The notes beneath the pieces are model-generated. The model worked only from the letters and a program-made list of their open reading frames with translations. It did not search any database and was not told the origin of the DNA. Of a DNA stretch of 64,000 nt, positions 1 to 7,235 are shown one piece after another; position 1 is the first letter of the stretch; every line of letters begins with the position of its first letter. The position numbers were made by a program, and so were the translations under genes. Origin of the DNA: Roseovarius sp. (GTDB lineage: Bacteria; Pseudomonadota; Alphaproteobacteria; Rhodobacterales; Rhodobacteraceae); contig JAJFIA010000001.1 of NCBI GenBank assembly GCA_021775255.1, positions 434,001 to 498,000 on the forward strand, given 5' to 3'.

Positions 1-155
1 ATTTCAACCATACCGAGGAAAGCGCCATTTTCGCCCCCGACCAGACCCGCGTCACCGGCAAGCGTCTGGTGCGGGTGCTGGCGTGGTATGACAATGAATG
101 GGGCTTTTCATGCCGCATGGCCGATGTTGCCGTGGCCATGGGGCAACTGGCCTGA
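1..155 (+). CDS. gap: Glyceraldehyde-3-phosphate dehydrogenase, C-terminal fragment (cut by window edge)
   Basis: The last 51 codons of a gene that begins before the window are read in the frame starting at base 3 and end with TGA at 153-155. The translation contains DQTRVTGKRLVRVLAWYDNE and WGFSCRMADVA, the conserved C-terminal end of type I phosphorylating GAPDH. It is similar to, but clearly different from, the end of the second gap gene downstream (DQTRVMHGSMCRILSWYDNE), so these are two paralogues in tandem rather than a recent duplication. GAPDH interconverts glyceraldehyde-3-phosphate and 1,3-bisphosphoglycerate in the cytoplasm. Tandem gap copies around a tiny ORF are, as far as I recall, common in Rhodobacteraceae. 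Confidence 0.93.
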   Translation, partial: FNHTEESAIFAPDQTRVTGKRLVRVLAWYDNEWGFSCRMADVAVAMGQLA

Positions 156-159
156 TACA

Positions 160-197
160 TATGCCCGGGCTTGAATTGGCCTTCCCCCTCGGGCATA
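160..197 (+). terminator. Weak hairpin after first gap gene
   Basis: An 8-bp perfect inverted repeat (TATGCCCG / CGGGCATA) with a 22-base spacer starts five bases after the first gap stop codon. There is no run of T after it, so it may be a weak terminator or an mRNA-stabilising end. It separates gap from the small ORF at 232. Confidence 0.3.
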
Positions 198-231
198 CCC
201 TGAGGGGATATATGTTTTACATGGCCCCTGA

Positions 232-375
232 ATGACCAATTCGATCGCAATTTTCCTTGTGCTGCTGATCCTCGCGGGCCTTGGCTATGATTATATCTAT
301 AATGACTGGAGCGCCTCGCTGTTTCTGGCCCGCAAAATGGCCGATATGATCGAATGGATGGCCTTCTGGCGGTAA
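232..375 (+). CDS. 47-aa single-pass membrane protein between the gap paralogues
   Basis: The ORF starts at ATG 232 and ends with TAA at 373-375, giving 47 residues. Residues 4-20 (SIAIFLVLLILAGLGYD) form one hydrophobic helix, followed by a polar and aromatic tail with the sequence NDWSASLFLARKMADM and a Trp/Phe-rich end (WMAFWR). This looks like a small inner-membrane protein with an amphipathic C-terminus. I do not recognise a named family. Its position between two gap genes, with both neighbours on the same strand, and its natural-looking composition support a real gene. I recall similar tiny ORFs between gap genes in related bacteria but cannot verify it here. No strong ribosome-binding site is evident. 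Confidence 0.6.
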   Translation: MTNSIAIFLVLLILAGLGYDYIYNDWSASLFLARKMADMIEWMAFWR

Positions 376-406
376 AAATCCGGTACTGAATCAGCCGCGG
401 AATATC

Positions 407-444
407 TTGACATTTATTGGCGCTTTCTTATGTTAGCGCTAACC
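407..444 (+). promoter_or_regulatory. Promoter of second gap gene with overlapping LacI-type operator
   Basis: TTGACA at 407-412 is a perfect -35 box. A plausible -10 (TATGTT, 429-434) lies 16 bases downstream. A perfect 12-bp palindrome GTTAGCGCTAAC covers 432-443 inside TGTTAGCGCTAACC. The form matches operators of LacI-family sugar regulators with a central CG. It overlaps the -10 and likely start region and lies 18 bases before the gap start codon, so a repressor bound here would block transcription. The identity of the regulator is not shown in the window. Confidence 0.55.
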
Positions 445-461
445 ACCTACAGGAGCAGGCC

Positions 462-1460
462 ATGACAGTTAAAATCGCCATCAATGGTTTTGGCCGCATC
501 GGGCGCAACATCGTGCGTGCCGTGCTTGAACAGGGCCGCGATGATATCAAGATCACCGCGATCAATGATCTTGGCCCGGTGGATTACAACGCCCACCTGC
601 TTGAGTTTGACACGGTACATGGCCGGCTGGCGCAGGACATTACCGTAGAGGGCAACACGATCATCGCCGGCAACCAGACCATGCAGGTCACGGCAGAGCC
701 TGATCCTGCAAAACTGCCGTGGCAGGATGTTGATATCGTGATGGAATGCACCGGCGTGTTCACCGCCCGCGACAAGGCCGCTGTGCATCTTGCGAACGGT
801 GCCAAACGGGTGCTGGTTTCAGCCCCCTCAACAGGGGCCGACCGCACGATTGTCTACGGTGTCAATGACGGGCTGCTGACAGGGGATGATCAAATCATCT
901 CCTGCGCCTCCTGCACCACGAATTGCCTCGCCCCGGTGGCCAAGGTGCTGAATGATGCCATCGGCATCACCCGCGGCTTCATGACCACGATCCACAGCTA
1001 TACCGGCGATCAGCCCACCCTTGATACCATGCACAAGGATCTCTACCGCGCCCGCGCGGCGGCGGCCAATATCATCCCCACCACAACCGGTGCCGCCCGT
1101 GCCGTGGGCCTTGTCCTGCCCGAGCTTGACGGCAGGCTTGACGGCACCGCCATCCGCGTGCCCTCGCCCAATGTCAGCGTGGTTGACCTGACATTCGAGG
1201 CCAGCCGCGACACCTCGGTGGACGAGATCAACGCGGCCATCAAAGACGCCGCTAATGGCACTCTCAAAGGGATTTTGGAATATTGCGACCGGCCGCTGGT
1301 TTCATCAGATTACAATCACAATCCGGCCAGTTCGATCTTTGCCACCGATCAGACCCGGGTGATGCATGGCTCCATGTGCCGGATCCTGAGCTGGTATGAC
1401 AACGAATGGGGCTTTGCCAACCGCATGGTCGATGTGGCCGCTGCCATGGGCCGCCTGTAA
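462..1460 (+). CDS. gap: Type I glyceraldehyde-3-phosphate dehydrogenase
   Basis: This 332-residue cytoplasmic enzyme catalyses NAD-dependent oxidation and phosphorylation of glyceraldehyde-3-phosphate in glycolysis and gluconeogenesis. The N-terminus has the Rossmann motif INGFGRIGR. The catalytic cysteine sits in SCASCTTNCLAP near residue 155, with the partner His in TTIHSYTGDQ. The length is normal for the family. I chose ATG 462 because AGGAG at 451-455 is well spaced and the protein then starts MTVKIAINGFG; an upstream in-frame ATG at 417 would run through the operator and has no Shine-Dalgarno sequence. It is the second of two gap paralogues and has its own promoter with a LacI-type palindrome, so it is probably controlled by a carbohydrate signal. 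Confidence 0.97.
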   Translation: MTVKIAINGFGRIGRNIVRAVLEQGRDDIKITAINDLGPVDYNAHLLEFDTVHGRLAQDITVEGNTIIAGNQTMQVTAEPDPAKLPWQDVDIVMECTGVFTARDKAAVHLANGAKRVLVSAPSTGADRTIVYGVNDGLLTGDDQIISCASCTTNCLAPVAKVLNDAIGITRGFMTTIHSYTGDQPTLDTMHKDLYRARAAAANIIPTTTGAARAVGLVLPELDGRLDGTAIRVPSPNVSVVDLTFEASRDTSVDEINAAIKDAANGTLKGILEYCDRPLVSSDYNHNPASSIFATDQTRVMHGSMCRILSWYDNEWGFANRMVDVAAAMGRL

Positions 1461-1482
1461 AACCCCCCAAATCTATAGTTTC

Positions 1483-1514
1483 AACCCCGGCCCCCCTGCG
1501 GTGCCGGGGTTTTT
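1483..1514 (+). terminator. Rho-independent terminator after gap
   Basis: A 9-bp stem (AACCCCGGC / GCCGGGGTT) with an 11-base loop runs directly into a T run at 1510-1514. It begins 22 bases after the gap stop codon. Confidence 0.8.
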
Positions 1515-1681
1515 CATGCGTGACCAAAAAAGCCATTCGAAATATGCGCGGAATTTCTCTCAACCAAAGGTGCAAACCCGCAAAACCAACCAAATAGCCA
1601 TAGTGTTTTCACCGCGGCAGGCACAATTCGGGGTCAGTGCGACAGCTAACAGATCGCAACAACCCGATGAAAGGAAACCAC

Positions 1682-1942
1682 ATGAAACGTATCATTATCC
1701 TTGCCCTCGCCCTCAGCGCGGCTTCGCTCGCCTCAGCTTCGCAAACCAATGAAATCAAGGGCAAACCCTCCGCCGCTGTCGTGGAACAGATCACATCCGG
1801 CCTCAGCGCCGAGGGGTACGATGTTCGCAGTGTCAAAACCGAGGATGGCATGTACGAGGTCTATGCGCTCAAAGACGGGAAACGCTACGAGCTCTATTTC
1901 GGCAAGGATCTCAAAATGCTCGACACAAAAAATGACGACTAA
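1682..1942 (+). CDS. Small periplasmic PepSY-domain protein
   Basis: The 86-residue product has a clear signal peptide (MKRIIILALALSAASLASA, cleavage near residue 19) followed by one PepSY-like unit of about 60 residues, with KPSAAVVEQITSGLSAEGYD and a YEVYALKDGKRYELYF strand pattern. PepSY domains are usually periplasmic and are thought to bind or inhibit partners, and small ones are often encoded beside b-type cytochromes. ATG 1682 follows AAAGGAAACCAC and gives the signal peptide directly. The next genes are a cytochrome b and a membrane-anchored LuxR regulator, so the three probably act together. The exact role is unknown. Confidence 0.8.
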   Translation: MKRIIILALALSAASLASASQTNEIKGKPSAAVVEQITSGLSAEGYDVRSVKTEDGMYEVYALKDGKRYELYFGKDLKMLDTKNDD

Positions 1943-1946
1943 GGCA

Positions 1947-1984
1947 TTTCATCCACCGGTCGCAGCCGTGACCGGATGATGAAA
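1947..1984 (+). terminator. Interrupted hairpin after PepSY gene
   Basis: TTTCATC pairs with GATGAAA and CCGGTC pairs with GACCGG, separated by a short bulge, forming a stem just after the PepSY stop codon. There is no T run. It may attenuate transcription into the cytochrome b gene or protect the mRNA end. Confidence 0.35.
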
Positions 1985-2007
1985 CTCAGCCAGGTGAGTT
2001 ACATAAG

Positions 2008-2052
2008 AAGTGTTTCGCCATAGGCACGCCGAGGCTGCATGGCGAAACACTT
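2008..2052. repeat. Perfect 13-bp inverted repeat with GTTTCGCC core
   Basis: AAGTGTTTCGCCA at 2008-2020 is repeated in perfect inverse at 2040-2052 with a 19-base spacer. The GTTTCGCC/GGCGAAAC core is the same as in the right-hand hairpin of the larger dispersed element at 47167-47281, so this may be a single-hairpin relative. It sits in the leader of the cytochrome b gene. Confidence 0.6.
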
Positions 2053-2109
2053 TGGTATTATCTGATGGCCGCGCATCAAAAGGACAGGGCCGTATTTCAA
2101 AAGGGCAGC

Positions 2110-2652
2110 ATGATGAAAAAATTCAAAATCTGGGATCCGTTTGTTCGCATCTTCCACTGGTCGCTGGTGATCGGATTTACCGCCAATGCGCTGATCCTTG
2201 ACGAAGAGGGCCAAGCCCATATCTGGGTCGGATATGCCATTGTGGCACTGATTGTTGCCCGCATCCTTTGGGGGTTTGTCGGCCCGCGCAGCGCCCGGTT
2301 TGCCGCATTCACCCCCAACCGGAAGCAGGTGATCGGCCAGATTTCCGATATCGCCACACGCCGCCGCAGCACCCATCTGGGCCATTCGCCACTTGGCGCA
2401 TTGATGATCTTCAACATCATCGGCTCCATTCTGATCATTGGCGTTACCGGCTACATGATGACAACCAATGCCTTCTGGGGCGTTGAATGGGTCGAAGAGG
2501 CGCATGAGATTTTCGTGGGCTGGGCCGAAATTTCGGTCGTGTTGCATATCGCCGCCGTGGTCATTGAAAGCCTTCGCACCGGCGTCAATCTGCCGCGGGC
2601 TATGGTCACGGGTGTCAAAACCGTTCCCGCTGACGTAATACTAAAGGAATGA
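2110..2652 (+). CDS. Membrane cytochrome b (cytochrome b561/NiFe-hydrogenase b-subunit type)
   Basis: The 180-residue protein has four predicted membrane helices and histidines placed as in the bacterial cytochrome b561 / hydrogenase b-type fold: FHW near residue 17, HIWVGY in helix two, GHSPLGA before helix three, EEAHE, and VLHIAAV in helix four. Such proteins bind two haems and pass electrons between quinols and a partner in the inner membrane or periplasm. I chose ATG 2110 (MMKKFKIWDP) after AAGGGCAGC. The gene ends in a 4-base overlap with the LuxR-type gene, so the two are co-translated. The partner is likely the PepSY protein upstream or an unlinked c-type cytochrome. Confidence 0.85.
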   Translation: MMKKFKIWDPFVRIFHWSLVIGFTANALILDEEGQAHIWVGYAIVALIVARILWGFVGPRSARFAAFTPNRKQVIGQISDIATRRRSTHLGHSPLGALMIFNIIGSILIIGVTGYMMTTNAFWGVEWVEEAHEIFVGWAEISVVLHIAAVVIESLRTGVNLPRAMVTGVKTVPADVILKE

Positions 2653-3182
2653 TACGCATAAACGCTGATAAGCCGGGCCTGTTGCTTGCCCTGATTGCGG
2701 TGCAGACATTCTGCGCTGCATTCTTTTTGTGGGATGTGATGAGCGATGCCTTTCCCTACGGCCTGAGCGCGTTTAACAACCTGCACCTCACCATCGAGGC
2801 CATCGCCGCGTTCAGCCTGATCCTCGCGGTCCTGTTCGAGATCCGCTATCTGATGGCCCTGTTGCGGCACACGGCGCATCTGAAGCGACAGGTCTCACTG
2901 GCAGCAGGGGCATTTCACGAGATCATGCAGGAACATTTCCGCCGGTGGAATCTGACCCCGGCCGAACAGGATGTGGCGGGATTTACCGTGAAGGGAATGT
3001 CGATCACTGAAATCGCCGGCCTGCGCGGCTCGGCCGAGGGCACGATCAAATCCCATCTGAGCAGCATCTACCACAAGGCCGGTGTCACCGGGCGCGGAAC
3101 CCTGCTCAGCCTGCTGATTGATGATCTGGTCGAAACGCCGCTGGTTCCGGCGGATGAAGAGCGCGCGCAACATCAGGCATAA
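2649..3182 (+). CDS. Membrane-anchored LuxR-type transcription regulator
   Basis: This 177-residue protein has two hydrophobic helices at the N-terminus (about residues 9-28 and 45-70) and a LuxR/GerE-type helix-turn-helix at the C-terminus, about residues 100-165 (LTPAEQDVAGFTVKGMSITE, then GTIKSHLSSIYHKAGV). A linker of about 30 residues joins them. There is no receiver or PAS domain, so the sensing part must be the membrane helices, the short loop between them, or a partner. It overlaps the cytochrome b gene by ATGA. This suggests a regulator held at the membrane that responds to the state of the cytochrome; that link is inference from context. Confidence 0.8.
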   Translation: MIRINADKPGLLLALIAVQTFCAAFFLWDVMSDAFPYGLSAFNNLHLTIEAIAAFSLILAVLFEIRYLMALLRHTAHLKRQVSLAAGAFHEIMQEHFRRWNLTPAEQDVAGFTVKGMSITEIAGLRGSAEGTIKSHLSSIYHKAGVTGRGTLLSLLIDDLVETPLVPADEERAQHQA

Positions 3183-3208
3183 TCACACTCGGGCGGGCAT
3201 CCCCAAAG

Positions 3209-4879
3209 CTATTTTTCATAAACCCATTCAATGGTTGGTGCAAAAAATGCGCGCTGGATGATCTGCAACACGCCTTCATTACAGGTAAACTGCCGGGTTT
3301 CCTCATATGACAGCTTCGGGCCGCGAAACTGATTTTCGGTAATTCTTTGCGACAGACCATCCGGATCTGTCACGGTTTCATCAATCTCGATAGATTTAAT
3401 CGGCCGGTAGCATTGCACCAGATCATCACCATTGATTGACCATGTGCCCTCTTTCTCCATGGAAATCGACATCCGGGCGCTGAATGTCCCGCGCTCGGTA
3501 CTCAGTTCCATGCTGCCGTCATCATTGGCACTCAGGGAAAAAGTGCCATCGCGCCGCAATATCAACAGCCCATCAATATCCGGGTAATCCACCCCGCTCA
3601 GCGCCGATCCTTCATTCAGCATCTGGCCAATCTTGGCCCCCATGCCACCGCTTGCCAGGCGCCATTCGCCGATCAGACAGGCCTCAGGCCCATCGGAAAT
3701 CTCGGGGGCCTGGCACGGCGCACAGGGGGTTTTTTCGGCCTTGAATTCCAACCGAAATCCATCCGCATCCGTGCCCGCCCCGGCGAACAGAAATTCAATG
3801 CGCGCCTCGGATTCCGAGCTGAATTCATCGGGCAAATCCTCCCAATCCCCGTCAGGCAGGCGTAGCGCCTTATTCGCGCCTTTGGTGTCATTTACGGTCG
3901 TTGTCCAGCTTCCGCAGGCAAATTTCAACAGCGTACGATGCGCCACAAACCTTCCCGCCTCAAGTGTAATATCGGTATCCTCATCAATATCCCGGATATC
4001 CTCATGCAGCGGGGTAGATGCCGCCGCCCGTCCGCCGGGCTGCACGATATTGCCTTCCAGATAATCGGTCACGAATTGCAGGAATTCGGTTTCTGAAACA
4101 ACGCTTGCAAGCGTATCCTCTTGCGAGCCGCCCGCCCCCTCCATCGCGCGCATCAGGCCGACAATGCTTTCAGGGCCCATATTCTGACCCATCCACCAGA
4201 AAAACACCACCGATGTATAAGGCATCTGAGTAACCGGCACCCTGGCAGAATCCGCGTCAAACCCTGACACCCACCCGTCAGAAAGGGATGTGCCCTGATA
4301 CACCAGACTGGCAAACCATTCGGCCGTTCCTTCAACCCACCAATCGGCCCCGGCACTGGTTCTGCTGCTGCTGAACTCTTTGAATTGCACGCAATGGAAA
4401 AACTCATGTGCAATGGTGAATTTGATCTCATCCATGCGCACAGTCGGAAACGCGGCCATGATGCATTTGCGCGCCACATCGGGCGTGGGCCTGGCACCAA
4501 TCTGCGCGGCGGCCAATGTTTCATCATCATCTTCTGTCTCAAAGCTATAACTGGTGGGCGAAATATACAGATCAACCGGGTCTGACCCCAATGCTCCCAA
4601 ACCGGCAAGGGCACGCCCGGAGCGCGTCAACGCCTCTTCCGCCGCGGCCACCAACCTCAGATCGGATTCCGGCAATCCATAGATCGACCCAACCACCGGG
4701 CCGCGCCCGGTTTCGATATCGAACTGTGCCAGCAAAAGACAATCGGCCAAATCGGCAGCACTTGGCTCTGATCCGGTCGCCGCCAGATCAGAGGCGGACG
4801 GACAGGCCGTTGATAGTGTTGGAAACAACAGCAGGATAATGAATACTGCCAAGGTCTGAAATATATTTTTATGAGGCAT
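3209..4879 (-). CDS. Exported HExxH metallopeptidase-like protein (gluzincin-type)
   Basis: The 556-residue product starts with a signal peptide (about residues 1-25, ending LSTAC; a weak lipobox is possible). A zinc-peptidase core follows: IAHEFFHCVQF with H158, E159 and H162, then WWVEGTAEWFA at 180-190, where a Glu would be the third zinc ligand. This HExxH plus W-x-EG-x-AEW spacing is what peptidase MA-like (gluzincin) domains show. The C-terminal third (from about residue 405, LIGEWRLASGG) has a small beta-barrel-like pattern with L-R-D-G-T-F strands, resembling lipocalin-like binding modules. I do not recognise a named protein. The gene stands alone, with no partner on the same strand. 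Confidence 0.65.
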   Translation of the reverse strand: MPHKNIFQTLAVFIILLLFPTLSTACPSASDLAATGSEPSAADLADCLLLAQFDIETGRGPVVGSIYGLPESDLRLVAAAEEALTRSGRALAGLGALGSDPVDLYISPTSYSFETEDDDETLAAAQIGARPTPDVARKCIMAAFPTVRMDEIKFTIAHEFFHCVQFKEFSSSRTSAGADWWVEGTAEWFASLVYQGTSLSDGWVSGFDADSARVPVTQMPYTSVVFFWWMGQNMGPESIVGLMRAMEGAGGSQEDTLASVVSETEFLQFVTDYLEGNIVQPGGRAAASTPLHEDIRDIDEDTDITLEAGRFVAHRTLLKFACGSWTTTVNDTKGANKALRLPDGDWEDLPDEFSSESEARIEFLFAGAGTDADGFRLEFKAEKTPCAPCQAPEISDGPEACLIGEWRLASGGMGAKIGQMLNEGSALSGVDYPDIDGLLILRRDGTFSLSANDDGSMELSTERGTFSARMSISMEKEGTWSINGDDLVQCYRPIKSIEIDETVTDPDGLSQRITENQFRGPKLSYEETRQFTCNEGVLQIIQRAFFAPTIEWVYEK

Positions 4880-4947
4880 AATATCCTCTAAATGTTTGGT
4901 TCTAAATCAGTGATTAACATATAGTATAGTCAACTGGCTTCCCTCAG

Positions 4948-5424
4948 TCACGATTTACATGGGTAGGCATAGTCAATTCGTAAAAGCTCTGGCGGGGCAT
5001 TGGTGCCTGAGTTCAATCCAACTGGTTTTGGTTCATAAAAACTGAACACCGTCACCTTGTAGTGGCAACCGGGCTTCAACTGTTTCAACATATTTTCCCG
5101 GCTCGTCTTGAATGGGTTCAACCAATTGGATTCTGGCAATTTAATCCATCCATGGCTGGTTTCCATTACCCCGCAATAATCTGCAAAGCCATGGTCAGGA
5201 ATAAAATCCCGGTACGCCTTAGTGCGGAACAAGAATGATAGCGGCCCGTGATAACTATTTCTTTTATAACATTTTAAAGGGATCTCAATTTTGAAAACCT
5301 TGATGTCCAAATGATACCGATTCAGTACATAAAACGTAGGCACATACCACAGTATGAACGCACCAAAAATCAGTGAAAAAAAACCATGCAAAAAATGGTT
5401 TAAATGTCCGACGTACTCCCTCAA
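4948..5424 (-). CDS. Hypothetical AT-rich membrane-anchored protein
   Basis: The ORF encodes 158 residues with one N-terminal membrane helix (FFSLIFGAFILWYVPTFYVL, about 15-34). The rest is a soluble domain rich in aromatic and basic residues, with Cys at three places (KCY, DYCGV, GCHYKV) and a final CKS. Base composition is clearly more AT-rich than the neighbours, suggesting later acquisition. I recognise no family. It ends 68 bases after the metallopeptidase start and begins just before coaD's 3' end, all on the minus strand. The start codon is uncertain. Confidence 0.55.
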   Translation of the reverse strand: MREYVGHLNHFLHGFFSLIFGAFILWYVPTFYVLNRYHLDIKVFKIEIPLKCYKRNSYHGPLSFLFRTKAYRDFIPDHGFADYCGVMETSHGWIKLPESNWLNPFKTSRENMLKQLKPGCHYKVTVFSFYEPKPVGLNSGTNAPPELLRIDYAYPCKS

Positions 5425-5436
5425 CAGACATGGTTA

Positions 5437-5925
5437 CTAAAACTTCTCTTTCAAAGCATTCTTCACCTCAGGCGTCACGAATTTGCCCACATCCCCGCCC
5501 AGCCGGGCAATCTCTTTGACCAGCTTCGAGGCAATCGCCTGATGCCGGGTCTCGGACATCAGAAAGACCGTCTCGACGCTGGCATCCATCGCCCGGTTCA
5601 TGCCGACCATCTGAAATTCATATTCAAAATCCGCCACCGCCCTGAGCCCGCGAATGATGATCTGCGCCCCCACATCATGGGCGCAATCAATCAGCAGGTT
5701 CTCAAACGGATGCACCGCGATCTCGGTTCCCATCTGATCCGACAATTTGGCGCATTCCGCCTCGATCATCGCCACCCGCTCTTCAAGCGTAAACAATGGC
5801 CCCTTGTCGCGGTTGATCGCCACCCCGATCACCAGCCGGTCCACCAGCGCCGCCGCCCGGCGGATAATATCAATATGCCCCAGCGTGATCGGGTCAAACG
5901 TGCCGGGATAAAGGCCAATGCGCAT
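5437..5925 (-). CDS. coaD: Phosphopantetheine adenylyltransferase
   Basis: This 162-residue cytoplasmic enzyme transfers AMP from ATP to 4'-phosphopantetheine, the fourth step of coenzyme A synthesis. It begins MRIGLYPGTFDPITLGHIDI, with the nucleotidyltransferase T-x-GH motif. SETRHQAIASKLVKEIA near residue 130 matches the second (ISSTxxR-like) motif, and IIIRGLRAVADFEYEFQM is typical of CoaD. The start at 5925 is set by GGAGG shortly upstream and by the conserved N-terminus; longer in-frame extensions are not conserved-looking. It is divergent from the AraC-type gene. Confidence 0.97.
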   Translation of the reverse strand: MRIGLYPGTFDPITLGHIDIIRRAAALVDRLVIGVAINRDKGPLFTLEERVAMIEAECAKLSDQMGTEIAVHPFENLLIDCAHDVGAQIIIRGLRAVADFEYEFQMVGMNRAMDASVETVFLMSETRHQAIASKLVKEIARLGGDVGKFVTPEVKNALKEKF

Positions 5926-6078
5926 CAGGTGCCTCCAAAATTTCTGCCGCCTCAAGGCAACAATACCATGGCCCGGAATGCAAGCGGGAAAACCATGATC
6001 ATGGGCCACATCCGCCCGACAGATGTTGAAATCCGCCCCCCTACTTGATCGCAGTGCTGCAGCCTATATACCACCGTA

Positions 6079-7083
6079 ATGGGCTTTGTGACTTCTCTTT
6101 TTGTACGGCGCGTCGTTGATACGGCCGGGGCGGGCGTGGATCGGAACACGGCTTTACGGTCGGTAGGGATCGACCCGAACAGCACCACAAACCCGATGAC
6201 CATGATCTCTGACATCGCATATTATGATCTTCTGGAACGCATTGCCGGCCAGATCGACGTAACCGACCTGCCCATTCGCACGGGGCAGACAATGAATTGC
6301 GATGATTATGGCGCCTTCGGGCTTGCCTGGAAGGCCGCCCCGACATTGCGCGCATCCTTCGCCCGGGCCGAGCGCTATGCCCTTCTGTTAAGCAACATTG
6401 TTGAATACGAGGTGCGCCAAGACGCCGGAAAATACTGCTTTGTCCTGCATCGCGCCGGGGCGCGGCGCCTTGGTATCCGGCTTTCCAATGAGGCAACCCT
6501 GGCCAGTGTGGTGTCGATCAGCCGTCAGGTCACGACCGGGGAATTTGTGCCATCGGAGGTTCATTTCAAACATCCGGCCCCAAAATCCATCGCCGCCCAT
6601 GAGCGCTATTTTGGCTGCCCCGTTGTGTTTGAGTCCGATATGGATGGGTTTTTCATTCCGCCAGAAACCCTGACCCGGCCCAATAAACTTGGCGATGAGG
6701 GTATCACGCAATTCCTGATCCGGCATCTTGACGCGGAACTTGTAAAACTTGGCCCTGACAAGCCCCTCGAGGATCTGGTCAAAGATGCGGTTGCCCGGTC
6801 TCTCAGCGATGGCTCGCCCAAAATGGAGGATATTGCCCGGCGTCTTGGCATGAGTGTGCGCACCCTGCACCGGCGACTGGCCGAGAATAAGCTGAATTAC
6901 CAGACCCTGACAGAAACCACCCGGCGGCAACTGGCCGAGGGGCTGCTGGGGGATCAACGCTATTCAATCGCCGAGATCGCCTTTCTCACCGGTTTTTCCG
7001 AGCAAAGCTCCTTCAGCCGCGCCTTCAAGAAATGGCTGGGGTGCAGCCCGGCAAGCTATCGCCGCGATACCAGCCTTTGCTGA
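6079..7083 (+). CDS. AraC-family transcription regulator (OruR/ArgR-like type)
   Basis: The 334-residue protein has an N-terminal arabinose-binding-like domain of the PF12625 type (about residues 20-210) and an AraC helix-turn-helix pair at the C-terminus (about 240-330). The HTH is recognisable by MEDIARRLGMSVRTLHRRLA and IAEIAFLTGFSEQSSFSRAF. Regulators of this type usually activate a nearby catabolic gene in response to a small molecule. The MBL-fold gene that follows on the same strand is a plausible target but nothing proves it. The start at 6079 is the first ATG and lies in the divergent gap with coaD. Confidence 0.9.
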   Translation: MGFVTSLFVRRVVDTAGAGVDRNTALRSVGIDPNSTTNPMTMISDIAYYDLLERIAGQIDVTDLPIRTGQTMNCDDYGAFGLAWKAAPTLRASFARAERYALLLSNIVEYEVRQDAGKYCFVLHRAGARRLGIRLSNEATLASVVSISRQVTTGEFVPSEVHFKHPAPKSIAAHERYFGCPVVFESDMDGFFIPPETLTRPNKLGDEGITQFLIRHLDAELVKLGPDKPLEDLVKDAVARSLSDGSPKMEDIARRLGMSVRTLHRRLAENKLNYQTLTETTRRQLAEGLLGDQRYSIAEIAFLTGFSEQSSFSRAFKKWLGCSPASYRRDTSLC

Positions 7084-7088
7084 AGCAT

Positions 7089-7130
7089 CTCACTAAAAAC
7101 ATGGCGCACAGGTCTGGCGCGAAACGCTTT
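7089..7130. repeat. Degenerate half copy of the CTAAAGCGTTTCG element
   Basis: The segment ending GGCGCGAAACGCTTT lines up with the left hairpin of the element at 23840-23958 (shared TAAAAAC, CAC, AGGT-TGGCGCGAAACGC). The left outer arm and the right hairpin are missing. It lies in the 150-base gap between the AraC and MBL genes. Confidence 0.5.
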
Positions 7131-7235
7131 GATCGGCCTTGGCCAGGTTAGTCAATTCATTGGCCGGGACGGTCAATACGATTGTCCGCCGCCTGCCCTA
7201 TCCCTTTGGCATCCAATCAACCAAAGGAGCATCAA

